64,000 nucleotides of DNA, from NCBI RefSeq assembly GCF_022631375.1, contig NZ_JALBGC010000004.1, forward strand, positions 434,001 through 498,000, written 5' to 3'. The DNA is from Hymenobacter cyanobacteriorum. Lineage in GTDB: Bacteria; Bacteroidota; Bacteroidia; Cytophagales; Hymenobacteraceae. The notes under the pieces were generated by a model. That model was not told the origin of the DNA. It saw only the letters and a list, made by a program, of their open reading frames with translations, and did no database searches. Positions 1-8,351 of the stretch are shown here, in pieces. Position 1 is the stretch's first letter. The number at the start of each line of letters is the position of its first letter. A program made the translations under genes and the position numbers.

Positions 1-694
1 CGTAGCGACGCACAATTTCCTCGGCCCCGCCCACGCGCTCGGCGGTGCCGGCCATCGTCTCATCCAGGCTGGGGTTGATTTCGCGCAGCACGGGCAGCAC
101 CTCGTGGCGCAGCAGGTTGCGCTGGTACACGGGGCTGTCGTTGCTGTCGTCTTCGCGCCAGCGCAGGCCGCGCTCTACCAGGTATTCGTGCAGGTCGTCG
201 CGCCCCAGTCCCAGCAGCGGCCGGATGATGTTGCCGTTCTTCACCTGAATGCCGTGCAGGCCGGCCAGGCCGGTGCCGTGCGTCAGGTTCAGGAGCATGG
301 TTTCGGTTTGGTCGCGCTGGTGGTGGGCGGTGGCGATGTAGGCCAATTGTTCCCGCTCCCGCACCTGCTCGAACCAGCGGTAGCGCAGCAGGCGGGCCGC
401 CATCTGGGTCGAAATGCCTTCCTGAACGGCAAATTCCTTGGTCCGGAAAAACTCGGCGAAGTAGGGGAGGCCATACTGCTTGGCCAGCTTGCGCACGAAC
501 TGCTCGTCGGCGTCGGCATCTTCACCGCGCAGGCCGAAGTGGCAGTGCGCCACTGCCACCTGCGCGCCCAGCCGGTGCAGCACATCGAGCAGTACCACCG
601 AATCGAGGCCACCGCTCACGGCCACCAGAATAGGGTCGGTTTCGAGGTTGAAAAGCTGGTGTTCGGCAATGAACTGGCGGACGGAATCGAGCAT
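1..694 (-). CDS. tilS: tRNA(Ile)-lysidine synthase, C-terminally cut by window edge
   Basis: This is the N-terminal 231 codons of TilS, which uses ATP to join lysine to C34 of tRNA-Ile(CAU) so that it reads AUA instead of AUG. Reading the minus strand from the ATG at 694 gives an N-type ATP pyrophosphatase domain: the P-loop motif SGGLDS follows VAV around residues 25-31, then HCHFGLRGEDAD and the family block ATAHHQRDQTET. The frame stays open to base 1, so the C-terminal tRNA-binding domains lie outside the window. It is divergent from the OstA-like gene, with about 118 bp between the starts. Identification is firm from the motif set; the only uncertainty is the exact start. Confidence 0.93.
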   Translation of the reverse strand, partial: MLDSVRQFIAEHQLFNLETDPILVAVSGGLDSVVLLDVLHRLGAQVAVAHCHFGLRGEDADADEQFVRKLAKQYGLPYFAEFFRTKEFAVQEGISTQMAARLLRYRWFEQVREREQLAYIATAHHQRDQTETMLLNLTHGTGLAGLHGIQVKNGNIIRPLLGLGRDDLHEYLVERGLRWREDDSNDSPVYQRNLLRHEVLPVLREINPSLDETMAGTAERVGGAEEIVRRY

Positions 695-796
695 GATGCA
701 GAAATGTTGACGGGGCAAAAGTACCAGCCGCGCGGGCGGTTTGCACGCCTCGGGCACTACCGCGCGCTGTCCGGCGTTAGCCCCGGCCGCCTGCCG

Positions 797-804
797 TACC
801 TTTG
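797..804 (+). promoter_or_regulatory. Bacteroidota-type -7 promoter box upstream of the OstA-like gene
   Basis: The sequence TACCTTTG fits the TAnnTTTG -7 consensus of Bacteroidota sigma factor promoters and ends 8 bp before the chosen ATG at 813. The -33 TTG element is not clear. The position favours the 813 start over the in-frame upstream ATG at 741. Confidence 0.55.
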
Positions 805-812
805 AGGCCCGC

Positions 813-2609
813 ATGACCTTGTTCCGCTTCTTTCTATTCCTGTTGCCTGCGCTGCTGCTGGCGCGCCTTGGCGCCGCCCAGACGCAGCCCAAGCCTGCTC
901 AAACGCCCACCGCGGTACGCCCGGCCGCGCCGCGCCCGGCGCCCACGCCGCCGCCCGGCATCAAGGGCTCGCCCATTCGGCTGCTTACTGCCGGGGCGCT
1001 GGTGGGCGGCGACTTCAACGGCGTGAAAATCCGCAAGCTGATTACCAACGTCAGCTTTCAGCAGGATGACGTGTTTCTGTACTGCGACTCGGCCTACCAA
1101 TACCTTGATAAAAACCAGGTCGAAGCCTTCAGCAACGTGCGCGTGGTGCAGAGCGACACCATGACCATCACCGGCGACCACGGCTTCTACGACGGCGCCA
1201 AACGCACCGCCCGCATGACTGGCAACGTGGTGATGCGCGACACCCGCATGACGCTGACCACGCCCAGCCTCGACTACGACCTGAACCGCAAAACCGCCGC
1301 CTACACCGAAACCGGCCACCTCACCGACCCGCAAAACACGCTCGACAGCCAGCAGGGATTCTACGACACCAACACCAAGGTTTTCGTGTTCAAGCGCGAC
1401 GTGCACCTCGTCACGCCCGATTCAGAGCTGAACAACGACACGCTGCGCTACAACACGGTCAGCAAAATCGCCTATTTCAACGGCCCCACCCGCATCAAGG
1501 GCAAGCAGGGAAACCTCTACGCCGAGGGCGGCAACTACAACACCATCACGCGGGTATCGGATTTCAAGAAAAACGCTAAAATTGACACGCCCAACTACCT
1601 GCTCGGCGGCGACCAGCTGGTTTATGATGAGCTCAAGCAGTACGGCGTGGCCAAAGGCCACGTCTCGCTAATCTCGAAGAAGGACAACCTCATGCTGCGC
1701 GGCGACCTCGGCCGCTACTGGCGCGCGCTGGGCCGCACTAAGCTCTACGGCGGCCGCCCGGTGGTGCGCAACATCAGCCAGAAAGACACGCTGTACATGG
1801 CCGCCGACACGCTCGTCAGCGTGGAAGCCAAGCCCGGCCAGACCACCAAGCGCACGGTGCTCTATGCTTACCCCAAGGTGCAGATTTTCCGGGGGCCGAT
1901 GCAGGGCATCTGCGACTCGCTGACCTACGACCGGCAGGACAGCATCATCTATCTGAATCAGGACCCCGTGCTCTGGCACACCAAAAACCAGCTCACCTCC
2001 GACTCGATGCAGATTCGCTCGAAGCGCGGCAAGGTGGACGAGATGCGCCTCTTCGGCAATGCCTTTGCGGTGAACCAGGACACGCTGCTGAACTTCAACC
2101 AGACCAAGGGCCGCAGCATGCGTGCGTACTTCCGCGACGATAAAATGCGCCGCGTGGACGTGCTGGGCAACGCCGAAAGCATCTTCTACGCCCTCGACGG
2201 CGACACCGCTACCACCGGCATGAACCGGATGCTCTCGGCCAACATGCGCATCCTGTTTGCTGATAACAAGCTGAGTCGCATTTCAACCTTAGCCAACCCC
2301 GAGGCCCGGTTCATCCCGCCGCACGAGCTCAAGCCCGACGATGAGCGCCTGAAAGGCTACTCCTGGCGCGCCAAGGAACGGCCCACCCGCCGCCAGGTGT
2401 TGGGCAAGCAGTTCGACGACCGACCCAAAAAGAAAGTCGTGAAGAAAAAAGCCGCACCCAAACGCAGCCCCAAAAAGCCCGCGCCGAAGAAAACCCCAGC
2501 CAAAACTGCTCCCAAAGTGCCCCCGGCCCCGAAAACCGCGGCCAAGCCGGCACTGCCGGCTGCTGCGGTAACCCCGGCCACCCGCCCGGCGGCTTTGCCA
2601 AAGCGCTAG
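813..2609 (+). CDS. OstA-like (LptA/LptD N-domain related) envelope protein
   Basis: This is a 598-residue exported protein with a signal peptide (hydrophobic stretch LFLLPALLLARLGAAQ, then a Pro/Ala-rich linker). The body, about residues 55-520, shows the short repeated beta-strand pattern of OstA/LptA-type lipopolysaccharide transport folds, with phrases such as DNLMLRGD, ITGDHGFYDG and SDSMQIRSKRGKVDEM. By family knowledge such proteins form beta-jelly-roll bridges that carry LPS toward the outer membrane. The last 70 residues are an unusual Lys/Pro/Ala-rich tail (KKKVVKKKAAPKR and similar). I chose the 813 start because the longer 741 frame adds residues before the signal peptide and would start upstream of the promoter box. 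Confidence 0.82.
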   Translation: MTLFRFFLFLLPALLLARLGAAQTQPKPAQTPTAVRPAAPRPAPTPPPGIKGSPIRLLTAGALVGGDFNGVKIRKLITNVSFQQDDVFLYCDSAYQYLDKNQVEAFSNVRVVQSDTMTITGDHGFYDGAKRTARMTGNVVMRDTRMTLTTPSLDYDLNRKTAAYTETGHLTDPQNTLDSQQGFYDTNTKVFVFKRDVHLVTPDSELNNDTLRYNTVSKIAYFNGPTRIKGKQGNLYAEGGNYNTITRVSDFKKNAKIDTPNYLLGGDQLVYDELKQYGVAKGHVSLISKKDNLMLRGDLGRYWRALGRTKLYGGRPVVRNISQKDTLYMAADTLVSVEAKPGQTTKRTVLYAYPKVQIFRGPMQGICDSLTYDRQDSIIYLNQDPVLWHTKNQLTSDSMQIRSKRGKVDEMRLFGNAFAVNQDTLLNFNQTKGRSMRAYFRDDKMRRVDVLGNAESIFYALDGDTATTGMNRMLSANMRILFADNKLSRISTLANPEARFIPPHELKPDDERLKGYSWRAKERPTRRQVLGKQFDDRPKKKVVKKKAAPKRSPKKPAPKKTPAKTAPKVPPAPKTAAKPALPAAAVTPATRPAALPKR

Positions 2610-2668
2610 CTGCAACCTTTGCCCAGGGCGCAGCACTCTTGCTGCTGCCGGCCCGGCTTGCAGGCCGG

Positions 2669-2700
2669 TTTGCCTCCCCGGGCTCAAATCGTTACCTTTG
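2669..2700 (+). promoter_or_regulatory. Bacteroidota-type promoter of bamD
   Basis: TTTG at 2669-2672 and TACCTTTG at 2693-2700 are separated by 20 bp, which fits the TTTG / TAnnTTTG layout of Bacteroidota housekeeping promoters. The -7 box ends 8 bp before the ATG at 2709. This supports the 2709 start over an in-frame ATG at 2619. Confidence 0.65.
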
Positions 2701-2708
2701 CACCCCTT

Positions 2709-3536
2709 ATGCCGATTTCCCGCCTCCTGGTTCTCTTTCTGTTCGTTACTTCGTTGCTGCTGGGCTCCTGCACCAGTGGCTACCAGCGCCTGCTGAAGAG
2801 CCCCGACGTGAACAAAAAGTACGAAGCCGCCATTCAGTACTACGATAAAGGCGACTACTTCCGGGCGGGCACCTTGCTCGAAGACCTGATTCCGCTGCTG
2901 AAAGGCCGGCCCGAGGCCGAGAAAGCCCAGTTCTACTTCGCCAATACCAACTACAAGCAGCGCAACTACGTGCTGAGTGCCTTCTATTTCAAGTCGTTCA
3001 CCGATACGTATCCCAATTCGGAGTACGCCGAAGAGGCTTCGTATCTGCACGCTAAGTCGCTGTTTTTGGATTCGCCGGGCTACGAGCTCGACCAGACCAA
3101 CACCATCTCGGCCCTCGAATCCATCCAGGATTTTCTGAACCGCTACGGTGAAAGCAAGTTCAAGGCGGAGGTCGACGGCATGTCGCAAGAGCTGCAGAAG
3201 AAGCTGGAGAATAAAGCGTTCGAAAGCGCCCGCCTCTACTACTCGCTGCGTTACAACCAGGCCGCCGTGGTAGCCCTCACCAACTTCCAGCTGAACTATC
3301 CGGCTTCGGCCTACGCCGAGCAGGCTGCTTTTCTGCGCATCAGCGCCCAATACGCCTGGGCACAGGAAAGCATCGAGGAAAAGCAGCGCGAGCGGTTTCT
3401 GGAAGTCGTTTCCTTCTACCAGCAGTTTGTGGATGCCTACCCGCAGAGTAAGAACCTGAAAGCTGCCCTGACGATGTACGACACCAGCCAGAGTGAAATT
3501 TCCCGGTTGAAGTCGGTACCGACGGCGGCCAAGTAA
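2709..3536 (+). CDS. bamD: outer membrane protein assembly factor BamD (lipoprotein)
   Basis: This 275-residue lipoprotein has the signal peptide MPISRLLVLFLFVTSLLLGSC; the lipobox LLGSC predicts lipid attachment at Cys21. TPR-like helical pairs follow (YEAAIQYYDKGDYFRAGTLLEDLIPLLKG and later repeats), as in BamD, which helps BamA insert beta-barrel proteins into the outer membrane. Residues such as AQFYFANTNYKQRNYVLSAFYF match the YfiO/BamD core. It precedes rpoZ and the coa genes, a gene order typical of Bacteroidota. Identification is strong; individual residues contacting BamA cannot be assigned by eye. Confidence 0.9.
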   Translation: MPISRLLVLFLFVTSLLLGSCTSGYQRLLKSPDVNKKYEAAIQYYDKGDYFRAGTLLEDLIPLLKGRPEAEKAQFYFANTNYKQRNYVLSAFYFKSFTDTYPNSEYAEEASYLHAKSLFLDSPGYELDQTNTISALESIQDFLNRYGESKFKAEVDGMSQELQKKLENKAFESARLYYSLRYNQAAVVALTNFQLNYPASAYAEQAAFLRISAQYAWAQESIEEKQRERFLEVVSFYQQFVDAYPQSKNLKAALTMYDTSQSEISRLKSVPTAAK

Positions 3537-3542
3537 TCTTGG

Positions 3543-3629
3543 GTTGTTGGTTGCTTGTTATTGGTTCTCGGGAAAATTTTCGAAACCGATACCAGCGCCT
3601 AACAACTGATACCGAATAACTAACAACTA
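3543..3629. repeat. degenerate inverted repeat, possible relic of family E
   Basis: Between bamD and rpoZ, a left arm rich in GTTGTTGGTT and TTGTTATTGGT faces a right arm containing TAACAACTG and ACTAACAAC. The wording resembles the well-preserved family E palindromes near 43.6 and 44.7 kb, but pairing is imperfect. It could be an old copy or a chance AT-rich palindrome. Confidence 0.4.
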
Positions 3630-3641
3630 AATTTATTGCCC

Positions 3642-3989
3642 ATGAAACCGAATCCCAACGCCGTATCGAGCTCCATCGTCACGCGCAACATCGCCGACAT
3701 CACCGGCGATAACGGCAACGTGTACGAGGCCATTGCCGTGATTTCCAAGCGCGCCAACCAGCTGTCGGTGAAGCTGAAAGAGGAGCTGAACGACCGCCTG
3801 GCCGAGTTCGCCTCGACGGTTGATAACCTGGAGGAAGTATTCGAGAACCGCGAGCAAATCGAGGTATCGAAGCAGTACGAGCGCATGCCCAAGCCCACCA
3901 GCCTGGCCATCGAGGAGTTCCTGCAGGGCAAAATTGCCTACACCACGCCCGAGCCGGAGGAGATTCCGATTCCGCGCGAGCTGTTCTAG
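3642..3989 (+). CDS. rpoZ: RNA polymerase omega subunit (RpoZ, Bacteroidota type)
   Basis: This 115-residue protein starts MKPNPNAVSSSIVTRNIADI and contains the omega core GNVYEAIAVISKRANQLSVKLKEEL, the helical region that clamps the beta' C-terminus in RNA polymerase. The tail TPEPEEIPIPRELF is typical of the Bacteroidota version, which is weakly similar to the proteobacterial one. The ATG at 3642 is preferred to a TTG two codons upstream. It lies between bamD and the coa genes. Expression is probably constitutive. Identification rests on the core motif, length and gene order. Confidence 0.85.
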   Translation: MKPNPNAVSSSIVTRNIADITGDNGNVYEAIAVISKRANQLSVKLKEELNDRLAEFASTVDNLEEVFENREQIEVSKQYERMPKPTSLAIEEFLQGKIAYTTPEPEEIPIPRELF

Positions 3990-4017
3990 GCTTCGGTAGC
4001 CTGATTGTTTGAAAGAA

Positions 4018-4105
4018 CGTCATGCTGAACGCAGTGAAGCATCTTTACCGCCCAAGTAATTCAGTTACTATTGCGGTAGAGATGCTTCACTGCGTTCAGC
4101 ATGAC
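4018..4105. repeat. palindromic repeat family A, copy A1
   Basis: The left arm begins CGTCATGCTGAACGCAG and the right arm is its near-perfect inverse ending in CATGACG. About 25 bp of spacer lies between the arms' extensions ACCGC and GCGGT. Each arm also contains the inner inverted pair ATGCT...AGCAT. Both arms share the same private variants (AACGCAGTG), which other copies do not have. It sits between rpoZ and coaC. Confidence 0.9.
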
Positions 4106-4127
4106 GCGTTTTTGGCCTATTATCCTC

Positions 4128-4721
4128 ATGTCTGAAACCAGCCTTTCACCCGCCGTTTCGCCGTTATCCGGCCGCCGCATTTTGCTGGGCGTGAGCGGCA
4201 GCATTGCGGCCTACAAAGCGGCCCCGCTCACACGCCTGCTTGTACAGGCCGGAGCCGAAGTGCAGGTGATTCTGACCGAGGCGGCCACCGCTTTTGTGAC
4301 GCCGCTAACGCTGGGCACGCTCTCTAAAAAGCCGGTGCTAACGGGGTTTTTGCGGGATGCAGCGGCCGGCGAGTGGCACAACCACGTCGAGCTGGGCCTG
4401 TGGGCCGATGCGCTGCTGATTGCGCCGGCCAGTGCCAACACCATCGGCCAACTGGCCAATGGGTTGTGTCCCAATCTGCTGTGCGCCGTGTATTTATCGG
4501 CCCGCTGCCCGGTGTTTCTGGCCCCGGCCATGGACCTTGATATGTACGCCCACCCCGCCGTGATGCAAAATCTGGCGCGGCTGCGCAGCTTCGGCAATCA
4601 CGTATTCGAGTCGCCCAGCGGCGAGCTGGCTAGCGGCCTGCGCGGTCCCGGCCGCATGCTGGAGCCAGAAGACATCGTGCTTCAGATAACGCATGTTTTG
4701 GGGCAAAGAAGTGAAAAATAG
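4128..4721 (+). CDS. coaC: phosphopantothenoylcysteine decarboxylase (CoaC half of a split CoaBC)
   Basis: This 197-residue flavoprotein decarboxylates 4'-phosphopantothenoylcysteine in coenzyme A synthesis. It has the start of the FMN fold ILLGVSGSIAAYKA (about 18-31), the active-site His in NHVELGLWAD (His86), PASANT (100-105), PAMDLDMY (133-140) and the flap GELASGLRGPGRMLEPED. Compared with E. coli Dfp, the PAMN Asn is Asp here and the flap Cys is Ser (169); I believe this is common in Bacteroidota but have not checked. CoaC and CoaB are normally fused, but here the frame stops at 4721, exactly at a palindrome, and CoaB restarts in another frame. The 4128 start avoids an ATG lying inside repeat A1. 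Confidence 0.88.
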   Translation: MSETSLSPAVSPLSGRRILLGVSGSIAAYKAAPLTRLLVQAGAEVQVILTEAATAFVTPLTLGTLSKKPVLTGFLRDAAAGEWHNHVELGLWADALLIAPASANTIGQLANGLCPNLLCAVYLSARCPVFLAPAMDLDMYAHPAVMQNLARLRSFGNHVFESPSGELASGLRGPGRMLEPEDIVLQITHVLGQRSEK

Positions 4722-4832
4722 AACGTCACGCAGAGCACAGCGAAGCATCTTTACCGCTTAATGCAATCCAATAAAAATAAAAAGGGTTAGCAGTGGCGGG
4801 CAAGATGCTTCGCTGCGCTCTGCATGACGTTC
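4721..4832. repeat. palindromic repeat family A, copy A2, inside the coaBC linker
   Basis: The left arm begins at the last base of the coaC stop codon (GAACGTCACGCAGAGC) and the right arm ends GCATGACGTTC. The spacer includes TAATGCAATCCAAT, shared with copies A8 and A9. The left arm has point changes (TCACG for TCATG, GCACAG for GCGCAG) that the right arm lacks, so this copy may be decaying. It separates coaC from coaB. Confidence 0.9.
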
Positions 4833-4866
4833 TTTCCAAAAAAACTCAAAACTCAACCCTTCCTCC

Positions 4867-5523
4867 GTGCACGTCCTTCTCACCGCCGGCCCTACGTATG
4901 AGCCACTCGACCCCGTCCGCTTCCTCGGCAACCGCTCGACAGGCAAGATGGGCTACGCGCTGGCCGAGGCCTTTGCTGCCGAGGGCGCGGAAGTAACGCT
5001 GGTGAGCGGCCCGAGCCAGCTGCCCGACCCGGCCAGCCCGCGCATCCATACAGTGCGGGTGGAAACGGCGGCCGAGATGTTTGCGGCGGCCGAACAAGTA
5101 GCGGCTGAGGCCGACATATGGGTATTTGCCGCGGCCGTGGCCGACTACCGGCCGGCGCAGGTAGCGGCCGAGAAAATTAAAAAATCGGGCGAAACGCTGA
5201 CGCTGGAACTGGTGAAGAACGTGGACATTGCCGCCACGCTGGGCCAACGCAAGCGCGCTGAACAATTTGCCGTCGGTTTTGCGTTGGAGACGACGAACGA
5301 GCTGGCCCACGCCCAGGACAAACTGCGCCGCAAGAATTTCGACCTCGTGGTGCTGAATTCGCTGCGCGATGCGGGCGCGGGCTTCGGCCACGACACCAAC
5401 AAGGTGACCGTGCTGGATGCTGCCGGCCAAATCGTTAATTTTGAATTGCAGTCCAAAGCCGATGTGGCCCGCGGACTGGTTAGCCTGATTCTGGCCCGCC
5501 GGCCTCTTTCTTCGAACGTATGA
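4867..5523 (+). CDS. coaB: phosphopantothenate-cysteine ligase (CoaB half of a split CoaBC)
   Basis: This 218-residue domain joins 4'-phosphopantothenate to cysteine with CTP, the step before CoaC. Hallmarks are LLTAGPTYEPLDPVRFLGNRSTGKMG (Asn22 corresponds to the Asn that stabilises the acyl-cytidylate), AAAVADYRP (88-96) and EKIKK (102-106) with the CTP-site lysine. The most plausible start is GTG at 4867, because the fold begins at once and there is no ATG. Relative to coaC the frame is shifted, so the two halves cannot be one polypeptide. It overlaps porD by four bases (ATGA). Both halves look intact, which argues for a working split enzyme and not a pseudogene. Confidence 0.88.
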   Translation: MHVLLTAGPTYEPLDPVRFLGNRSTGKMGYALAEAFAAEGAEVTLVSGPSQLPDPASPRIHTVRVETAAEMFAAAEQVAAEADIWVFAAAVADYRPAQVAAEKIKKSGETLTLELVKNVDIAATLGQRKRAEQFAVGFALETTNELAHAQDKLRRKNFDLVVLNSLRDAGAGFGHDTNKVTVLDAAGQIVNFELQSKADVARGLVSLILARRPLSSNV

Positions 5524-6455
5524 TGCGAATTTCTCTCGCGGCCCGGCCGCTGCCTGCGCTACTGCTGCTTTTGGCGCTGCTGTGGGCCGGCCCCGCCCGC
5601 GCCCAGGAGCTGCTGGCCGAAGTGCGCGTGTCGACTGAAAACGTGACGATTTCAGACCCCAGCCTCGTGACGCAGATGCAGAACGACATCCGCAACCTGC
5701 TCAACACCCAGGCCTGGACCAACCTCACGTACCAGCCCACCGAGCGCATCCGCCTCAAAATGTTCATTGGCATCACCGCCATCCCGCAAAACGGCACTTA
5801 CAACTGCACGATGCGCCTGATTTCGTCGCGCCCCGTGTACGGCACCGGCTACGAAACCAACATGGTGAGCCTAGTGGACAAGAACTTCAACTTTAACTAC
5901 TCGCCGCAGAATCCGCTTTCGTACTCGGCCAACAGCTTCACCTCGAACTTGGCCTCGCTGCTGGGCTTTTATGCTAACCTGGTGATTGGGCTCGACCGCG
6001 ACTCGTTTGCTCGCCTCGGCGGTACTACGTACTACGAGCAGGCCCGCACCATCGTGAACTACACGGCCAACCAGACCCAGACCAACGAGCCCGACGACGG
6101 GTGGCGCGGCAGTGGCTCGCGCGAACGCCACTGGGTGCTCGACAACCTGCTCGACCCCCAGCTCGAAGCCTTCCGGACCAGCCTGTACGGCTACTACCGG
6201 CAGGGCATGGACATCTTTATTGAGAAACCCGAAGAGGCCAGGGCCTCGGTGATGGTGGCCCTGACGGGCGTGCAGAAAGCCGCCCTCACGCGCCCCGGCA
6301 CTCTGTTTGTGCGGGCCTTCTTCGATGCCAAGTCGGATGAAATTACCAACATTTTCCGCACCAGCACCGATGCCCAGCTCAAGCAGCAAGTGGTGACGAT
6401 GCTGACGGATGTGGACCCCACGAATTCGGCAAAATACCAGACGCTACTACGCTAA
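5520..6455 (+). CDS. porD: type IX secretion system protein PorD (DUF4835)
   Basis: This 311-residue exported protein has a signal peptide (ALLLLLALLWAGPARAQ) and the DUF4835 pattern: ELLAEVRVSTENV, NDIRNLLNTQAWTN, FNFNYSPQNPLSYSAN, LASLLGFYANLVIGLDRDSF and ERHWVLDNLLDPQLEAFR. The family is named PorD after type IX secretion and gliding work in Bacteroidota; its exact role is not settled. Its start overlaps the coaB stop (ATGA), implying translational coupling, and the coaBC-porD-recN order is conserved in the phylum. A family A palindrome follows its stop. Confidence 0.85.
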   Translation: MMRISLAARPLPALLLLLALLWAGPARAQELLAEVRVSTENVTISDPSLVTQMQNDIRNLLNTQAWTNLTYQPTERIRLKMFIGITAIPQNGTYNCTMRLISSRPVYGTGYETNMVSLVDKNFNFNYSPQNPLSYSANSFTSNLASLLGFYANLVIGLDRDSFARLGGTTYYEQARTIVNYTANQTQTNEPDDGWRGSGSRERHWVLDNLLDPQLEAFRTSLYGYYRQGMDIFIEKPEEARASVMVALTGVQKAALTRPGTLFVRAFFDAKSDEITNIFRTSTDAQLKQQVVTMLTDVDPTNSAKYQTLLR

Positions 6456-6458
6456 AAA

Positions 6459-6580
6459 GAACGTCATGCAGAGCGCAGCGAAGCATCTCGCTCGCAATTG
6501 GTAATTAATTTTGATTACACAGTATTTGATTGAAATTACTGCCGCACGCGAGATGCTTCGCTGCGCTCTGCATGACGTTC
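6459..6580. repeat. palindromic repeat family A, copy A3
   Basis: The arms GAACGTCATGCAGAGCGCAG and its inverse flank an unusually long AT-rich spacer of about 55 bp. The arm subtype (CATGCAGAG) matches copy A5 and the right arm of A2. It lies three bases after the porD stop and ten before recN. Confidence 0.92.
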
Positions 6581-6590
6581 TGAATATATT

Positions 6591-8276
6591 ATGCTAGTCG
6601 ATTTACGGATTAATAACTACGCGCTGATTGAGCAATTGGAATTGCGCCCGTCGCCGCTGCTGAACATTATTACGGGCGAAACCGGGGCCGGCAAATCCAT
6701 TATGCTGGGTGCTATTGGCCTGCTGCTGGGCAACCGGGCCGACTCGCGCATGCTGTTCGACACCGAGCGCAAGTGCGTGATTGAGGGACAGTTTGATATT
6801 GCCAATTACCAGCTGCAGGATATTTTCGAGGCCGAGGATTTGGACTACGACACGCACTGCATTCTGCGGCGCGAAATCAGCCCGAACGGCAAGTCGCGCG
6901 CCTTCGTGAACGACACGCCCGTGACGCTGGAGGCGCTGCGGAAAATAGGGGCCAACCTGATGGATATTCACTCGCAGCACGATACGCTGCTGCTGGGCGA
7001 TGGCGTTTTCCAGCTGAACCTGCTGGATTTGTACGCCGGACTGGTGCCGCAGCGCACCATGTATAGTCACGCCTTCCGGCAGTACCGCAAGCTCGAAACC
7101 GACCTGAACGCGCTGGAAAGCCAAGCCGCGCAGGCCAGCAAAGAGCTCGATTACAACAGCTTCCTGTTGAACGAGCTGGAAGAAGCTCGCCTCGATAACG
7201 AAGACCAGGACGCGCTGGAGCAGGAAATCAAGCAGCTGGAGCACGCCGAGGAAATCAAGTACAAGTTGAGCCAAGCCCTTCATGGCCTGCGCGACAGCGA
7301 AACCTGCGCTACCGGCAACCTGAAGGAAGCCGTGGGCCTGCTGGGCCAGGTAGCGAGCTACGCCGACAACTTTCAGGAGCTGCGCGAGCGCCTGAACTCA
7401 TGCCTGATTGAGCTGCACGACATTGCCGACGAAGTAGAAACTGCCGAACGCCGCACCGAGGGCGACCCCGCCCGCGCCGAGGAGCTGCAGGACCGCCTGA
7501 ACGTGCTCTACACGCTGCAGCGCAAGCACCAGGCCCGCGACCTGCCCGCGCTGATAGCCGTGCGCGACAACCTGCGCCAGAAGGTGAGCTCGGTGCTGAA
7601 CCTGGACAAGGAAATTGCCCGCCTGCGCAAGGATTCGGACGCGGCGCTGGCCGCCGTCACCAAGCAGGGCAACAAGCTGTCGGAAAGCCGACGCAAGTCG
7701 TTTCCGCACTTTGAGAAGCAGCTGGGGCTGCTGTTGGCCGACCTCGGCATGCCGCATGCCCGCATTGTAGTGCAGCACAGCACCGGCGCGCCGGCCACCA
7801 GCGGCATCGACGTGGTGAGCATTCTCTTTACGGCCAACAAGGGCGCGCAGCCCCAGACGCTGAGCAAAGCCGCCTCGGGCGGCGAGTTCTCGCGCCTGAT
7901 GCTGTGCATTAAGTACATGCTGGCCGATAAGACGGCGTTGCCCACGATTGTTTTCGACGAGATTGACACCGGTATTTCGGGCGAAATTGCGGTGAAAGTG
8001 GGCCGTATGATGCAGCAGATGGCGCAGAAGCACCAGCTCGTGGCCATTTCGCACCTGCCGCAGATGGCGGCGGCCGGCGACGTGCACTACTTCGTGTACA
8101 AGGAAGACCGTGCCGACCGCACCGTGAGCCGCATCCGCGAGCTGAACCAGGACGACCGCATCAAGGAAATCGCGCACATGATTGCGGGGGCCAAGCCCAG
8201 CGAAAACGCCTTCCAGAGCGCCCGCGAGCTGTTGGCACTGCGGGGCGAAACGGTAAATGAGCAAGTGAGTAAATGA
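6591..8276 (+). CDS. recN: DNA repair protein RecN
   Basis: This 561-residue SMC-like ATPase acts in double-strand break repair. It has Walker A GETGAGKS (29-36) in the N-terminal head, a central coiled coil rich in Glu, Leu and Gln (about 150-370), the ABC-type signature ASGGEFSRL (about 426-434) and Walker B TIVFDEIDTGISGE (about 451-464). Length and order match RecN. The last codons (NEQVSK and stop) lie inside the left arm of a palindromic repeat, so the C-terminus may have been shaped by that element. It follows porD and precedes fabI. Confidence 0.95.
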   Translation: MLVDLRINNYALIEQLELRPSPLLNIITGETGAGKSIMLGAIGLLLGNRADSRMLFDTERKCVIEGQFDIANYQLQDIFEAEDLDYDTHCILRREISPNGKSRAFVNDTPVTLEALRKIGANLMDIHSQHDTLLLGDGVFQLNLLDLYAGLVPQRTMYSHAFRQYRKLETDLNALESQAAQASKELDYNSFLLNELEEARLDNEDQDALEQEIKQLEHAEEIKYKLSQALHGLRDSETCATGNLKEAVGLLGQVASYADNFQELRERLNSCLIELHDIADEVETAERRTEGDPARAEELQDRLNVLYTLQRKHQARDLPALIAVRDNLRQKVSSVLNLDKEIARLRKDSDAALAAVTKQGNKLSESRRKSFPHFEKQLGLLLADLGMPHARIVVQHSTGAPATSGIDVVSILFTANKGAQPQTLSKAASGGEFSRLMLCIKYMLADKTALPTIVFDEIDTGISGEIAVKVGRMMQQMAQKHQLVAISHLPQMAAAGDVHYFVYKEDRADRTVSRIRELNQDDRIKEIAHMIAGAKPSENAFQSARELLALRGETVNEQVSK

Positions 8277-8348
8277 GTAACTTGCCGCCTGAATTTGATT
8301 GGGCGCGAGTAGCTGCTCATTTACTCACTTACTCATTCACTCCTTTAC
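8252..8348. repeat. inverted repeat family G spanning the recN stop codon
   Basis: The left arm GGTAAATGAGCAAGTGAG and following TAAATGAGTAA is mirrored by TTTACTCACTTACTCATT ending in TTTACC. The left arm encodes the last codons of RecN including its TGA stop; the right arm ends 3 bp before the fabI ATG. A one-armed stretch of similar words (ACTCACTAATTCACC) occurs upstream of folB at about 45.98 kb. Confidence 0.75.
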
Positions 8349-8351
8349 CTA

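Noticed and set aside
4101..4127. Upstream ATG extending coaC
   Set aside because: It lies inside repeat A1 and adds residues before the flavoprotein fold; 4128 is the natural start.
4758..4946. Small frames inside the palindromes (for example peptides containing RCALHDVL)
   Set aside because: These are produced by the repeat sequence itself and recur at every copy; they are not genes.
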